Shown in pieces: positions 13,769 to 25,700 of a stretch of DNA of 64,000 nucleotides. Every line of letters starts with the position of its first letter. Position 1 is the first letter of the stretch. The stretch is from Blasia pusilla. Lineage: Eukaryota > Marchantiophyta > Marchantiopsida > Blasiales. The translations under genes were made by a program, and so were the position numbers. The notes under the pieces are model-generated. The model was not told the DNA's origin. It worked only from the letters and a program-made list of their open reading frames with translations, and searched no databases. The stretch lies in the NCBI GenBank assembly GCA_050084515.1, contig CM114273.1:6634001-6698000 (forward strand), written 5' to 3'.

Positions 13769-16700
13769 ATGTTCTTGAAAAACTCGTCCTCATGTGCGGA
13801 GGCTTGTTCTAAGCAAGTACGTGCCCCACGACATGCAAAGAGGGAGCCTCTCCATCTTGGACCGAAGCAGAGGAGCTCTCGATTGCTTCGAAAGGTATTG
13901 GGAGCGATGGCTGAATCTATTGATGACATTGATGCTCAGACTGGAGGTAAAGAATCTCCCGCTTGTGATCCAGAGTTTGTTGCAGACTTTGGTGAAGAGG
14001 ATCAATCAGGCTCATATGAGCTTCCGGCTCCTAAGGAGCCCTGTCCATCAACTATTGGGGGAAAGAAGAAGCAAGTAATTTTTTCTGATCAATTAGACAA
14101 AATGTGTGTGGGACAATTGTGTTTCAAGGTTAGTGGCATTTGAAATAAATTGTCTCTAATTGGTGGGTTACATTGCATTCGCAAAAAGGGACAGTTGGGG
14201 GGCAAGCTACTTGGGCAAGGGATGTTGCACCTGGGCGTGTACCTGAAAGTCGTATTCCTCTCAAACAGCAAGTGGGTATACAATATAGTGGAGAGGGACA
14301 GGCAAGCATGTCTCAAGGCTGTAGAGATGGACCCTATGCATAGAACTCCAAGCCAAGTTTGTTATACGGTGGATATTGTCCAACGTGGCAAGGGTGAAAT
14401 AGTACGAATCTATCGATTTGCATCTCAATTTTCTCTTTCATTATACATCATAGGATGACGGTGGGAAGGTTGTGTGATGTGTCTATACTATACTGACATA
14501 TATGTCATGTGTAGACTCTATGCAGGGTGGATTCTCCAACTACACCGAGGGACCCTATCATGCGGTGCCAAATAGTCAAGATCGGTTTGGAAGTAGCCAA
14601 TACCTTTTTGGACTCAATAATGGCACTCCATAAATGTATGGAAAACCTCAATGGTTGGGGCTAGGACCCACTCAAGGAGTGCAAATGGCAAAGGCTACAG
14701 AATAGCAAGTCACATATATATAGAGAAGTATCATCCCTATATGGAGAATTTCTTCCTCGTGTTTTCACTAATTAGTAAGTGACCTGACATCGATGCATAG
14801 CTCCTGTTTGTAGGCATAAAGACTTCCTTTGTGGGCAGCAGTCTTGATTGAAGATATTTTTGTGTGAAGCAAACTATATGACTATAGGCTTGCAACGGGC
14901 AAGCGTAGGGACAACATACACACCTAACTCAGTGACTGAGAGAAGTGTGCAAGGCGAGGGGGTGAAAGTCGGAAAAGTGGGTGTGAACAACTCTGGTTGG
15001 ATCACCACAACTTCAGAAGGAAAGAATAGGTGGCATGCAAATTTTAGAGCCGAGGTGTTGCAATGGCTTGACATCTCCATTGTGAAATTTTCAGACCAAC
15101 ACTCAGGGGATTGGAATTTGGTGTTGAGTGATATATCTGCTAGATGGGAGTATGTTTGAAACAATGGCAATGGAGTGGCTGTTCCATGTTTCGAGGAATA
15201 TGCACAACGAATACTCAATACGGAGAGATTTAGATTGCGTCAGACATGGAAAGAAGCTGGAGGAGGCAAGAAAGTGGGCCCACCACCTCGTGTAGATCCC
15301 AACCAATGGGGGAGATTACTTATGCACTTCATGAGTGAGAGTGCAAAGACAAAGAGTGAGCAGATGTTGAAAGCACGAGCAGCGGTGATCAATCCAAACC
15401 CTGCAGGAAGAAAAGGGAATGCACCAATTGCAGAACGCCTGGTATGAATAATATGGGAGGACCCAAATTTAATTTCTATTACCACCATGCATATAGTTTG
15501 GCAATTTGTGTTTGGTAGACTTAACTTGGTGGATGTTACATGTGTTGTAGAGAAAAGAGAAGGGGCAAACCCCTACTAAGGCGCAAGTGCATGAGGAGGC
15601 AAAGAACCAAAGGAGTTGTGGTACAAGTACAGTATCAAATCAGGTACGAGCATCTGATTTCTTTAGAGTAGAGGTGAATCTAGTGTATTTCTAGTACATA
15701 CCTGTTGATATAGAATGAGATCCAATTCTTGTATTTTAGGCGCCGAGAACATCTGAGTTGACAGAGATCTATGCTCGATTAAAGTCTATGGAGGAGTTAT
15801 TGCCCAAGTCTGTGACTTACATAATTGATCGCATGGATGCATTCTCCAGTAGCATGGACGTGCTAGAGGCAAGCATAAAGACTGATGTTGCTAATCAACA
15901 AGAGAACTTCACAAAGTTGATGGAATTGATTTCCATGAGCTTGAGAAGGGACCTTGAGGACATAAGGGGTTCTAAGGAGAGATCGGAAAATCCAAGAGTT
16001 GTGTCCTCTCCTCATGGAGTTAGTGATCGAGACCTTGCTCCTAGAGGAGTAGGTGCCTCTATGCCGTTGAGTGTATCCTCTCCTCACCAAATCAGCGGAC
16101 CACCTTCAAGAGAGGGTGCACCCTCCCCGGAGCTGGTCACTATTGTGCCTTCGCCTCCAGTTCTTCCACAGGTTGCCAAGGATGTTCATACAGTAAGAGG
16201 ACTAGATACAGATGTTGGCATTGCACACCCTGGTCCAAAGAAAAAGGGAGGCACAAGAGAGGTTAAAGCTACTATGTTTGCGGGTGACCCTTTGAGTTCA
16301 GGTATGTGAGTTTAGAGTGATGTTGTGCATTTTACTTTGAAGTTGCTGAAAATCATGATCTATTTGAAAGGGTAGTGAGACATTCTTGTTGATTGTGATT
16401 GTAGAGACCACAGATGAGGCCCCGGCCGTTGTAGGCAAACGCGAAGTGAGGACATCACAGAGATGCAATTTGGAGGCCACGGTATTTTCAGAGGAGAATG
16501 AGGATAGTGCAGGGATGTTGGGGAGTGGTGGACCCATGGAGTTGGATCAGTTGGATCTTCTGCAAAAGCCAATGGTGGTGAGAAGAGCAATACTCAGGAA
16601 GATGACCCGAGAGGCTACCAAGCCGATGTTGAAATCTATTGTGCCTCCGTTGCAGCAGTTGGTATCACGTGAGAACCCCTTTGTGGTTGTAGGTTATGGC

Positions 16701-16904
16701 AGCTTGCATGATGGTTGTTCTACTTTCCATGGACGTGACATTCCAGATGGGCATTGTGTTCTCCATTTGAGAGAGGTGTGCAAGAAGAAATATGTATTGC
16801 CATTTCCAAATATGGTTGACGATCCACCGCAAATTTATGCTAGAGATGCCATTGATAGTGTAGTGTTATGGCCCTCTCATCTTGTTATGCCTTCTCATAA
16901 ATAG
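13769..16904 (+). CDS. TNPA-like / Transposase_24-type second CACTA gene, spliced
   Basis: Four coding blocks follow TNP2 on the same strand: 13769-14143, about 14848-15447, 15758-16309 and 16386-16904, separated by short gaps with GT/AG-like borders. The second block contains the Transposase_24 signature: a Trp followed by basic, Ser- and Lys-rich helices (WGRLLMHFMSESAKTKSEQ, ARAAVINPNPAGRKG). The third begins with a helical, probably coiled segment (YARLKSMEELLPKSVTYIID). The last ends with a domain typical of these proteins (PFVVVGYGSLHDG, HGRDIPDGHCV, then DSVVLWPSHLVMPS). An in-frame TGA lies at 15157-15159, so either an intron or a lesion is present. In En/Spm the partner protein binds subterminal repeats. 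That function is inferred from family and position. Exon limits are approximate. Confidence 0.65.
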
Positions 16905-17514
16905 GGGCACCTTTGCTTTGTGTGTAGAATTTTTGAGTAAACCTTCCCTTTGACATCCCTCTTGAGTGTGGCGATCTCCATATACTTGTAACTATTGTAC
17001 TCACAAGTAGAGGAATTTGATGTTTCTATTTCAATTTTGAGTGTGACAATAGAGATGTACTTGGATTTTCATGTTTGCATTTTGAGAATATCAGAGGGAG
17101 GAGTTTGCAATGAAAAGTAGATATTGTGTTCTTCCATTGATGACCATCTTTCACTATAATTCACTAGGCTTTCTTCTGACGTTAGAAAAATATTCCATTT
17201 AAAGGTGTATGGATACATTTTGTAGCTTTGGACTTATGGCCACAATTGGATGTAAGAAACATTTGCTAGCTGTATCTCTCAATAGATAAGGATTTTTTAC
17301 TATGAAAAACTGATATGATCATATTCTACAAGTAGTGATAGGTGTAGGTAGGGAGGATAGGTAGGAAGGAGATATTCATATTCATGGATACAAAATGGAC
17401 TAAAATGCCAATTTCATGTACACATTTTTGTGAGCAATAAAGCAATGTGTAATACATAATGCTTGGTATAGTTATTTGGATATTGTCAGTGAATAGGATT
17501 GTAAATGACATGGA
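16905..17514. other. AT-rich 3' region of the CACTA element
   Basis: No coding frame is recognisable here. The stretch lies between the TNPA-like stop codon and the subterminal repeat array, and probably holds the transcript 3' end. Confidence 0.4.
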
Positions 17515-17976
17515 CAAGTCATTTTAATGACTTAGTCATTCTCTTATGACGCATGAAGTCATTATTTATTATTCTGAGTAGTCATAGTTAATGACTTGCC
17601 TAGTCATTATTAATGACTCGTCTAGTCATTCTTAATGAAGCGTCTAGTCAATCCTTATGACTCCTCCAATCATTCTTTATTACTCGTCTAGTCATTCTTT
17701 ATGACTAGACAAATCTTCTTTATGACTCGTATAGTCATTTCTTATGACTTAACCTAGTTGTACAAAATGACTAGATGAAGTCATATTTAGTGACTATGTT
17801 GAGTAACAAAAAAGAGACTCAGATATGACTACCTTCAGCTTTAGTAACAACTTATACGACTAGGAGTAATTTTTATGACTAGAGTCTGGTTAAGTAATTA
17901 CTTAGTCACACATTCCCGGTTTGAGTAACATCTAGTCATTTTTCTAAGTCATCCAGAGGGGATTTTTTTACTAGTG
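17515..17976. repeat. CACTA right subterminal repeat array and terminus
   Basis: The motif TAGTCATT...ATGACTCG occurs about ten or more times in alternating orientation between 17515 and 17790, spaced about 20-30 bp, then more loosely to the terminal repeat at 17962-17976. This array is denser and more regular than the left one. It fits TNPA-type binding sites (family knowledge). No ORF overlaps it. Confidence 0.8.
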
Positions 17977-17979
17977 TCT
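17977..17979. repeat. target-site duplication TCT, right copy
   Basis: TCT immediately follows the ACTAGTG terminus and pairs with the left copy at 3995-3997. It fixes the right end of the element. Confidence 0.85.
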
Positions 17980-18555
17980 CCTTCGACCAACCCGCTGCGG
18001 GTCCTCCCGGCTCCTCCTTACTCTCCCGACTTCGTCTGCGCGGTCCATTGAGGGCACGCAATCCTATGCGGCCGCGACTATGGCCCTATTCCCCAACCTT
18101 CTTGGAAGGTACGGCCTGGGTCGTATCCACTCTAACCCGACTCCCGTCGACTCTACCTTCGACCCTCTTCTCCTGCCACATACGCATGTACTTCTACCTC
18201 GTACATACGACCTAATCCTAGACCTAGGCGGCTACGACCTAGCTCGGGCCGACTTTACTAGACAGCCCCCGGTGGCTGCAAGCCTTAACATCTTTCTCTC
18301 GCCTTCTCTCGACACACTCCGTCGCATACACCCCACACCACACGTTACGCTACACTATGTTGCTGTCCCCTCTCAATCCGCACCAACGAGATCTGAGGAA
18401 AATAGACAGCGCTTCCGAACAAAAAACAACTCACAAAATGCCACACACACGTCTCAAGGGGCTCCCCAACCGAGGAAACTCGCTTGCCTCCATGCAAACA
18501 ATGAATTTTCCCCCTACCCCCTTGCATCTTTCTCATGTAAAATCAAGAGTAGTAA
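17980..18555 (-). mobile_element. LTR retroelement remnant, right of the CACTA insertion
   Basis: This C-rich stretch is the continuation of the sequence interrupted at 3997. Its reverse complement leads out of the LTR-like block 18556-19005. Only weak similarity to the second copy downstream of 32756 is visible here, so either the LTR proper ends near 18556 or this copy has diverged. The plus-strand frame 18080-18589 is an uncharacterised shadow. Confidence 0.4.
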
Positions 18556-19005
18556 AAATAGCTCACCCGACCTAAAACTCCACTTATGAATCTACATCGG
18601 CATATCGAACCATATTCACCCTCTTCTATGAGGGAATCCCAACGCTAACACCCTAACTCCTACACATCCACACACGTCTATGAAAGGGAGGCGCTCCTAA
18701 GGCTTAACATAAGAAAGATGGCTTGAGAAAGCCATCTCTCTCACTCTTATACCCTTAGGAAGAGCCAAAAGGCTCTTCCCCCAAAAATACCCCTACCAAC
18801 GGTAACCTACGTGCACAGGTTACCGGGGGTCACCTGCCAGACTAAAACCAAAACAGGGAAATGACCATAAACGACGTTCATGACACCACAGACCTGACGC
18901 CAACCTCATCCGACATCTTGCGACGAAGTTACACCCGAACAGCCGGTTCACTCTCTATGCCGTTGACGAGATAGAACTCTACCTACATCGAAATAAGATA
19001 TGACA
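18556..19005 (-). repeat. LTR-like repeat, copy 1 (inverted relative to copy 2)
   Basis: Read on the minus strand this block begins TGTCATATCTTATTTC at 19005 and matches the plus-strand block that begins TGTCACATCTTATTTTGACG at 32346. Similarity continues for about 410-450 bp, with clear indels. It includes a TATAAGAG box (18744-18751 on the minus strand) between two perfect short hairpins (18758-18779 and 18717-18736). A TG start, a TATA-like box and repetition elsewhere are LTR properties. The end of the LTR was not resolved. Confidence 0.65.
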
Positions 19006-19317
19006 TCCTTGCGACATAAGTGATGGTTAAGTGGAAAGATACAAAGTGTTTTTGAGTAAATGCTTGTTGATTTCTTGTTCTTTCATTCAAGATATTTTTG
19101 TGCATGATAATATGTGTGTAGACTCCATGATTCAGTATGGTGCTCATATTTAGGAGCATGTGGATATTGAAAGTGATATAATTATATTATTTAACTAATC
19201 TTCCATTTATGCATGAAACCCCCAAGATGATCTACCTTGATCCAAAGAATCAAAGGATTCCTACTCAATATGTACATGGTGGGGAAAAAAATCAAAAAAA
19301 GAAAACTTGGTAGATTG

Positions 19318-19400
<83 letters not shown>

Positions 19401-22155
19401 AGTAATAAAAATGACATAGTTTAGAACTCAAAGGTCTGCTAGAATTAAACCAAGCTAAGCCTAGTGAAAATTTCTAAAGCCAACTTTTAACTTTCATCTC
19501 AAGCACTCTCCTTTCCAAAATTTCAAACATGATTATCCCCTAGAGATGAAATTTATCGAACCTCCCCCCTTCAAACTAATGGGATACATAAGCACTATGA
19601 ATCAATCAAGTCCTTTGCTACAGTATTTCACTCATATGGAAGGCTTTCACAAGTTAAATTGGAAGTTTTTTTGGGCACGAAATTAATTGTAGTCCAAAAT
19701 TATGCTTTCCGAGGAAGATAATATGGTGGATGTCTCAAATCAAACTTGTGTGTAGAGCATTGTGCATCATGGTGAGCACCTTTTAGAGTGAACAATATTG
19801 CAAAACTTTTTTGGAAGCAATATGAGGGAAACAAAGTTTTAATGTTTAAATTATTGCAAATGTGGAATGTAACTATTAGGCAAAATTGATTGTCAAACAT
19901 GGGAATGAAGTTGGAGAAGACCTGTGAAAGTTCGGATTGCCAATATCTATTATAGTCCACAGGGGGAAAATGAAAAAGAATCTCAATCGTAGGGAAAAAT
20001 TGTGTAATTGTTTTTTGGGGTGTTGCGGACTAGTTTGGAATTTTTCAAAGTAGGTTGATTGAGACACAACTTGTTTCAAAGCCCTATCCATGTTTAGATT
20101 CACGGAAAGTCTTACCCTCAATGGACCATTCTTTTGACAAATACAGGAGCACATTTTGGCATAGCACTTTTCAAAAAAATTGATATGTGGGGCTTTTGTG
20201 TCCCCACCAACTTTCAATCTTCTGTCCTTTTGAATTTGGTGGCATATCCACATTGAAATTGGCAATATGATCTAGAAAATTGAAAAATGTCGTGCCACAT
20301 GATCCACATCCATCGTATGTGTCTCTAGTAGATAATAACGAAGGACAACTCTTCCATAATATTACGACACCCCGCAGAAACCATAATCTAAGTTTGATAT
20401 CATCATAACATCTTTTAAATAATCACACCAATAAGAACACCACTGTGGCATCCAACGCTGCTGACGTGCCAACCCGTTCGGAGTACTTTTGACTAATGGA
20501 AAGAAGGCGGTTTAAGGACTGCAAATGACACAGGGACATATTTAATTATTGATTACTGAAATAATTCGTTTGGAGAAATCCATGTCCCTAGGCTATAGTC
20601 CAAGGAACTGTTTCCCACAGAGAAGGAAATGAAATGAAAAAGATGGGTGAAATGAAAGGAAAAGAAAAAAAAAGAGTGGTACTCTGGGTGGGCCCAGGTA
20701 CGGAAATCTCGCCATCAATGGCCCGTTCAAGATCAGAGCGCTCCTGCTTTGAAACTTCCTCTAGCAATATCTGGATTCTATTTTTACTTATATAAAAAAT
20801 AGAGCATAATAAATACAATCGGACAGAATATGCGCTCACAAGAGTGGGATGCCACTTCCCAGTCACTCGAGCTGCCACCGAACCACAGCTGTAGGTCCTA
20901 ACTGTGGGAGTTTGCACGCGTCAAGTGTGGATGACATCCACATTGCGACGGTTGGTAAGGAAGGGACGCTGAAGATCGCACCACCGCTGTCCGCGAGGAG
21001 GAAAGAAGCAAATCCGGTTCGGGCAGAGGTGTGACAAAACGTTTCCGATGATTTAGATAATCAAACTCTCCGAGCTTCCGACCTCTCCTGAACTGCGTTT
21101 CCGGGACAAGGAATCTCCTTCGACTTCCTCCATACACACGGAAGTGCTCTTCGATTCGAGAGCCGGACGCATTTCGGCTGCCGTTGCGTATGGGCACTGG
21201 GCAGAATGGTTGAGGAATTTCTGCCACCTGGCCGGCCCAACAGGTGAAGGGCACGTCGACCGATCGTCTCTGTTCGGCGGTCAGTCAGTCGGAGTTGGGC
21301 GGATCCGGGCCTTAGGCTGTGTGGTAGCGCGCCTACAAAACCAGCTGCATTTGTTTACTTGTATCACGGGACCCTACTTGTTGACTCGGCTGCAGTCGGC
21401 TGACAGATCGTTGACGCTTTATGTGCTGGTAAACGCAAGCAAGCCTGTTCAGGGTTCCCTTGGAGTCCTACGCTGACATCAGTAGTGCCCAGTACCTGAT
21501 GAAGCCTTCTGCGGGGGCATTCGGCGCCTTCCCAAGAATAAGGACACCAGATTATCTGCAGTTGATTACCAGGTATACTCCTTACTCCAGCGGGGAGGTG
21601 GGCAAGCCGTGGTGCTTTGTGTGAACGCTGACGAAAACTCGAGGAAGGAGGGTCAGGAGATTTGATAAACTTCCAATATTAATCCCGTCCTACTTCCTTC
21701 GTCGACCGGGTTTACAACGCGCTTGGTCGATAAAGGTGTTTCGCAACTTGGATTTTATTATATCTGCAGTAAAATTTGGAATTTCGGCAGTAAAATTTGG
21801 AATTTCTGCAGTCAAGAGCCGAGTTTCCGATTTTCCTGGCACATGCTGTGATTTGGGACTAATGATGCTACCTAAGGTGCCGAATGCCCTGAATATTACT
21901 CTGTTTCATCACCCCTCCGCGAGTGGCGTTCGGAAGCTATGATCAAGCTAGTCGTTGGATGCTTAGGTCCTGGCCGGTTTCCTACGACAATGTGCAGTAG
22001 GAAACCAATGCAGCGCTTAACCTGTAAGCCTTGCAGCTTCACTAGAAACTCTCAGGGACTCCCATAGAATGAGAGACTTAACGGGTGTGCAATCTCAAAG
22101 TCTGGTTTATGAACTAGGTTTGACACGTTCCTGGAATGATTTTTTTTCATCGAAT
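19006..22155. other. intergenic DNA with no recognised gene
   Basis: The first part is AT-rich with a GA microsatellite at 19319-19398. From about 20800 the composition becomes more GC-rich and has open frames on both strands (20849-21034 plus, 20898-21254 minus, 21144-21476 plus), none with recognisable domains. A small 21-bp direct duplication (GCAGTAAAATTTGGAATTTC) sits at about 21766-21808. The GC-rich section could be an unrecognised non-coding transcript or a decayed gene. Confidence 0.4.
19319..19398. repeat. (GA)n microsatellite, 80 bp
   Basis: An uninterrupted GA run of about 40 units generates Arg-Glu artefact frames. Confidence 0.95.
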
Positions 22156-22797
22156 TCATGAAGATATCTGTGCTCGATCAACAAAAATACAGCTTAGCTT
22201 TTCCTCATCTTGACAATTTTGATGCCTGCAATGGACTTCTGCAGCTGAGTGCACATGGGAGCAGAAGCTGAAGAGCGGGTGATCAGAACTGGGGATAGAA
22301 CATTTGCGAACGAAGCTGGGGTAAATCAGATGCTGATTTTGGAACTCACCACACCCAATTCCAGGGGATTGTCTTTTTGAATGTTCTCCAGACATTCCAG
22401 CCTTCAAAACCATGTATGAAGCTCTTCTCTTCTGAAAGACACAGACCGTGTAATACTTAGTGCCAGGATCATAAGCAAATAGTTTGCTGCAGTCCAAAAA
22501 GCTGCTAATTTGTAACCATCACGAGACACTAAAACTGAACTGTGTCACACTTTGGTGGCATTGCAAGTTTCTAAGAACAAGCGGCAAAAATCACAAGCTT
22601 CAAAGTGAGTAGTGGTAGTCGGAACCATCACAGAAAAAGCAGAAAAGGTTGGGATAACTAGGTAGTACAGCACAATGATCTATTATAAATAGACATCTTC
22701 AGAGAAGCTGTACCTCCCTGTCATAGCCCCTTCACATCTTCAGCTCCAATTCCGCATGCAAGAGCATGGATTGCCTGGACTGAATTTCTTCAAACAC
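22156..22797 (-). other. probable 3' untranslated region downstream of the RIN13-like gene
   Basis: The sequence directly follows the stop codon at 22798-22800 on the minus strand. A 113-residue minus-strand frame at 22156-22497 shows no family character. No unambiguous polyadenylation signal was fixed. Confidence 0.3.
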
Positions 22798-25700
22798 TCA
22801 ACTTGCTGACTCTGGACTTCCCCAGTTATACCAATTTTGTGCCAAATCACCCCAAAAGTCTCCTCCCTCCATAAGAAAATCGATCAAAAGGTTTGGAGTG
22901 CCATCTGCCAATTCGGAGTTGTTACTAGAGATGCCTCCTCTCAACAACTGTGAATCACCTCCCACCCTTGGAAGCGATGAATCTGTTGCGATTCCTTCGG
23001 ATATCTTGCCAGTCAACTTCCCAGAACACTGCACATCAAGTGGGTTGGTCGTACTCAAAGACCAACCGTTTGCCCCATCAGAATGATTTCGTTCTCCAAG
23101 TTTATCAATCCCAATTGGACGCTGGGATCTGTTAAGGGCTTGATATTGCCCTTCAATTGCACCTGCAGGAACAGTTGTAGTAATTGAAGAGGAAGAAATT
23201 CCTAAAGGCAGCTGCTGATCAGAACCTGAATGTAGATCTAAATCTGGGCCAGATAATACACTTCCAGCTCTTGGATCTGCTACCCAGGTTGTAGAAGAGC
23301 TGAGGACTGTCTGGGGAGCGTGAGTGGAGATAGTAGTTGAAGAAGAATAAGGGGGTTGATGTAAACTAACACTTTGCAAAGGTCTAGGTGAGGAGCTTCT
23401 TGGATTAGCCACCCTCTCATGTTGCCGTGGAGGGGCACCTGAGACCTCTGAGGCTCTTCTCCGTGCATATTTCACTTGGGTACTAATACTGGGATCCACC
23501 CAATTGGAGGACTTCGTATGACCCTTGCTGCTGCGGTTGAGCCTTATCTGAAGAGGATGTTTCCTGACAGATCCCGTAGGAAGGGCTCCAGGTGAACCTC
23601 TCCGTGAAGTTGATTCACGGATTCTAGTATTTGCTTGCAAACTTGCTGAAGATGCTCTTGGTCTATCAGTGATAAAAGAACTACATTGAGCATGGACATG
23701 ATCACACAGACCTGACTCACCAAACTCTTCTGAGTCTGGCAGTGACGTAGAATCGGCCACTGTCCGTCCGAGACTGAGTGTTGTGTTATGAGTGCTGCTG
23801 TGAAAGGATCTATCTGTAGAGAGTTGTTCGAGAGGATCAAATCCTGGCTGGAAAAGAGTCCAAATCTTATCCCTGACGGATCTACTTGCAGGGGAGCTCT
23901 CAGTGAGTGGTACAGGACACAGTGCAGAGAGAGATGGGATTGTTGGAGATGATTTGTTGAACTTCCTCAACAGCCTCCACTTCTCTTCAATCTTGTCAGA
24001 CGCATGGCAGTGATCACCAGATTGTGTTCCATCACCCCACATAATACATGGTGCTAGCTTTTCACAGACATAGCAGTGACACTGGAAAGAGACCAAAGAA
24101 AAAATAAAATTAGACAATGAAAGATCATGTATTTTCTGTATTCATAGCAAGCACCCCAGGCAATCATCCATGAGAAGGTTTTGAGACCTCCATGTACAGA
24201 AACGACTAAGAGACTTCCATAAAACACCACTTAGCCAGCACACAACCCTGAGATTCATCCTACAATCATAAGGCAGCCTCTACATACTTCTTTTGAACCA
24301 TCCCAGCAAATTGTAGCGCTAAGTCAAGCCAAAGAATCTGTCATCACAATACTACGAGAGAAAACTAGTTAATCCATTTATTCTTCAGACATAGCTTCCC
24401 ATTAGTACGTTGTAGATCCCCTTCTGAGGACATCCAGAGGGCTTATGGTTGGAACTTCTAGAATAGAAAAGTAGCTGAGCAGTTTCTCATCCCAAGTGAG
24501 CAGACATAAATCTTGTCCATCATAAACTATTATGATGTCTTTGGATACTTTTGACCATCATGAGTGATGTAATTGACATACCCAGCACACAAAGAAGTGG
24601 AAAATCTTCTTCTGATAGGTTTTCTGCACATCCAGACCTTTCTTAAAACTGATGCCTTCATGATGTGAAGGAGAAGAGAACAGGAATAGTCCCTCAGACG
24701 AGACCAGATACAGTTCAAATTGAATCAGTACCGGCCTCAAGCACATTCTAACAAGTCCAGTATATTTACATTTGGGTGTAAGTAACAATAAAAAGTGAAG
24801 GCCACTGGCTTGGATGTTTTTGTGTAAAAACATCCTAGACATGGAGCCATCCCAGACCTACCATCCTGACCGGATTGGCAGGTCTCATGAGTTTGAAATG
24901 AAAGCCTAATACTAGCATACGCTTGAAGTGATCCTACGACTGCTTGAAGACCACCCTAGAGTGTCAGAAGAAGGCCCAGAGCCAAGTGATTTAGTGACTC
25001 AGTGAGAAAAGATTATTCTAACCACCTCCGATGGTACCCAAGAGGATAATTGTAAGATCTGTCTCCCACTTTCTAGCAGTCTTTGAACCATGCAAGAAGG
25101 AGACGAACACCCAGGAAAGGATGCCCGTTTACTTCAGGAAGTATTCCAGTAATATGGAGGAAGTAACTATTCTTCTATGAAACACATCAATCCATGAAAT
25201 GTCGCACTAAAAAACTGGTCCTTAACACCTCATCAAAGCAGAACCTTAAAAAAGCCACAACCTTGACAGGGTCTACATAAGGTAGGCTTGCGTGGAGAGA
25301 TGAAAAACTAAACGTGACCAACCCTTACAAGCCCAGGAGACATCATCCAGTCTAGTTTGATGCAAATAATGTTCCAATTGTCTGTCTATTCCAGCCTTGA
25401 TTCCACGATTGAAATCTGGGCGAGTACATGTGGTTCAGTGTTATTTGGAAGAGAGCATTATATGTGAGCAAAGGTATAATAATAAGGTGTTTCCCTTATA
25501 GCTCTCATAATCCTGGCGTCGCAGACATTGTGGGATGTAATATTCTTGAAGCAGATTGACATTCTATGATGAATAAATTATTATAAAGTAGGCTGTATAC
25601 AGATCACCCAAAAAATGTGCAGATATCACAGATCCCCAAGGATGCGTGCAGATATCACAAATCCAGAAACGCTATGCAAGGATGATGCAAGTTCACATTT

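Noticed and set aside
22156-22497. 113-aa minus-strand frame downstream of the RIN13-like stop codon
   Set aside because: No family character; most likely untranslated region.
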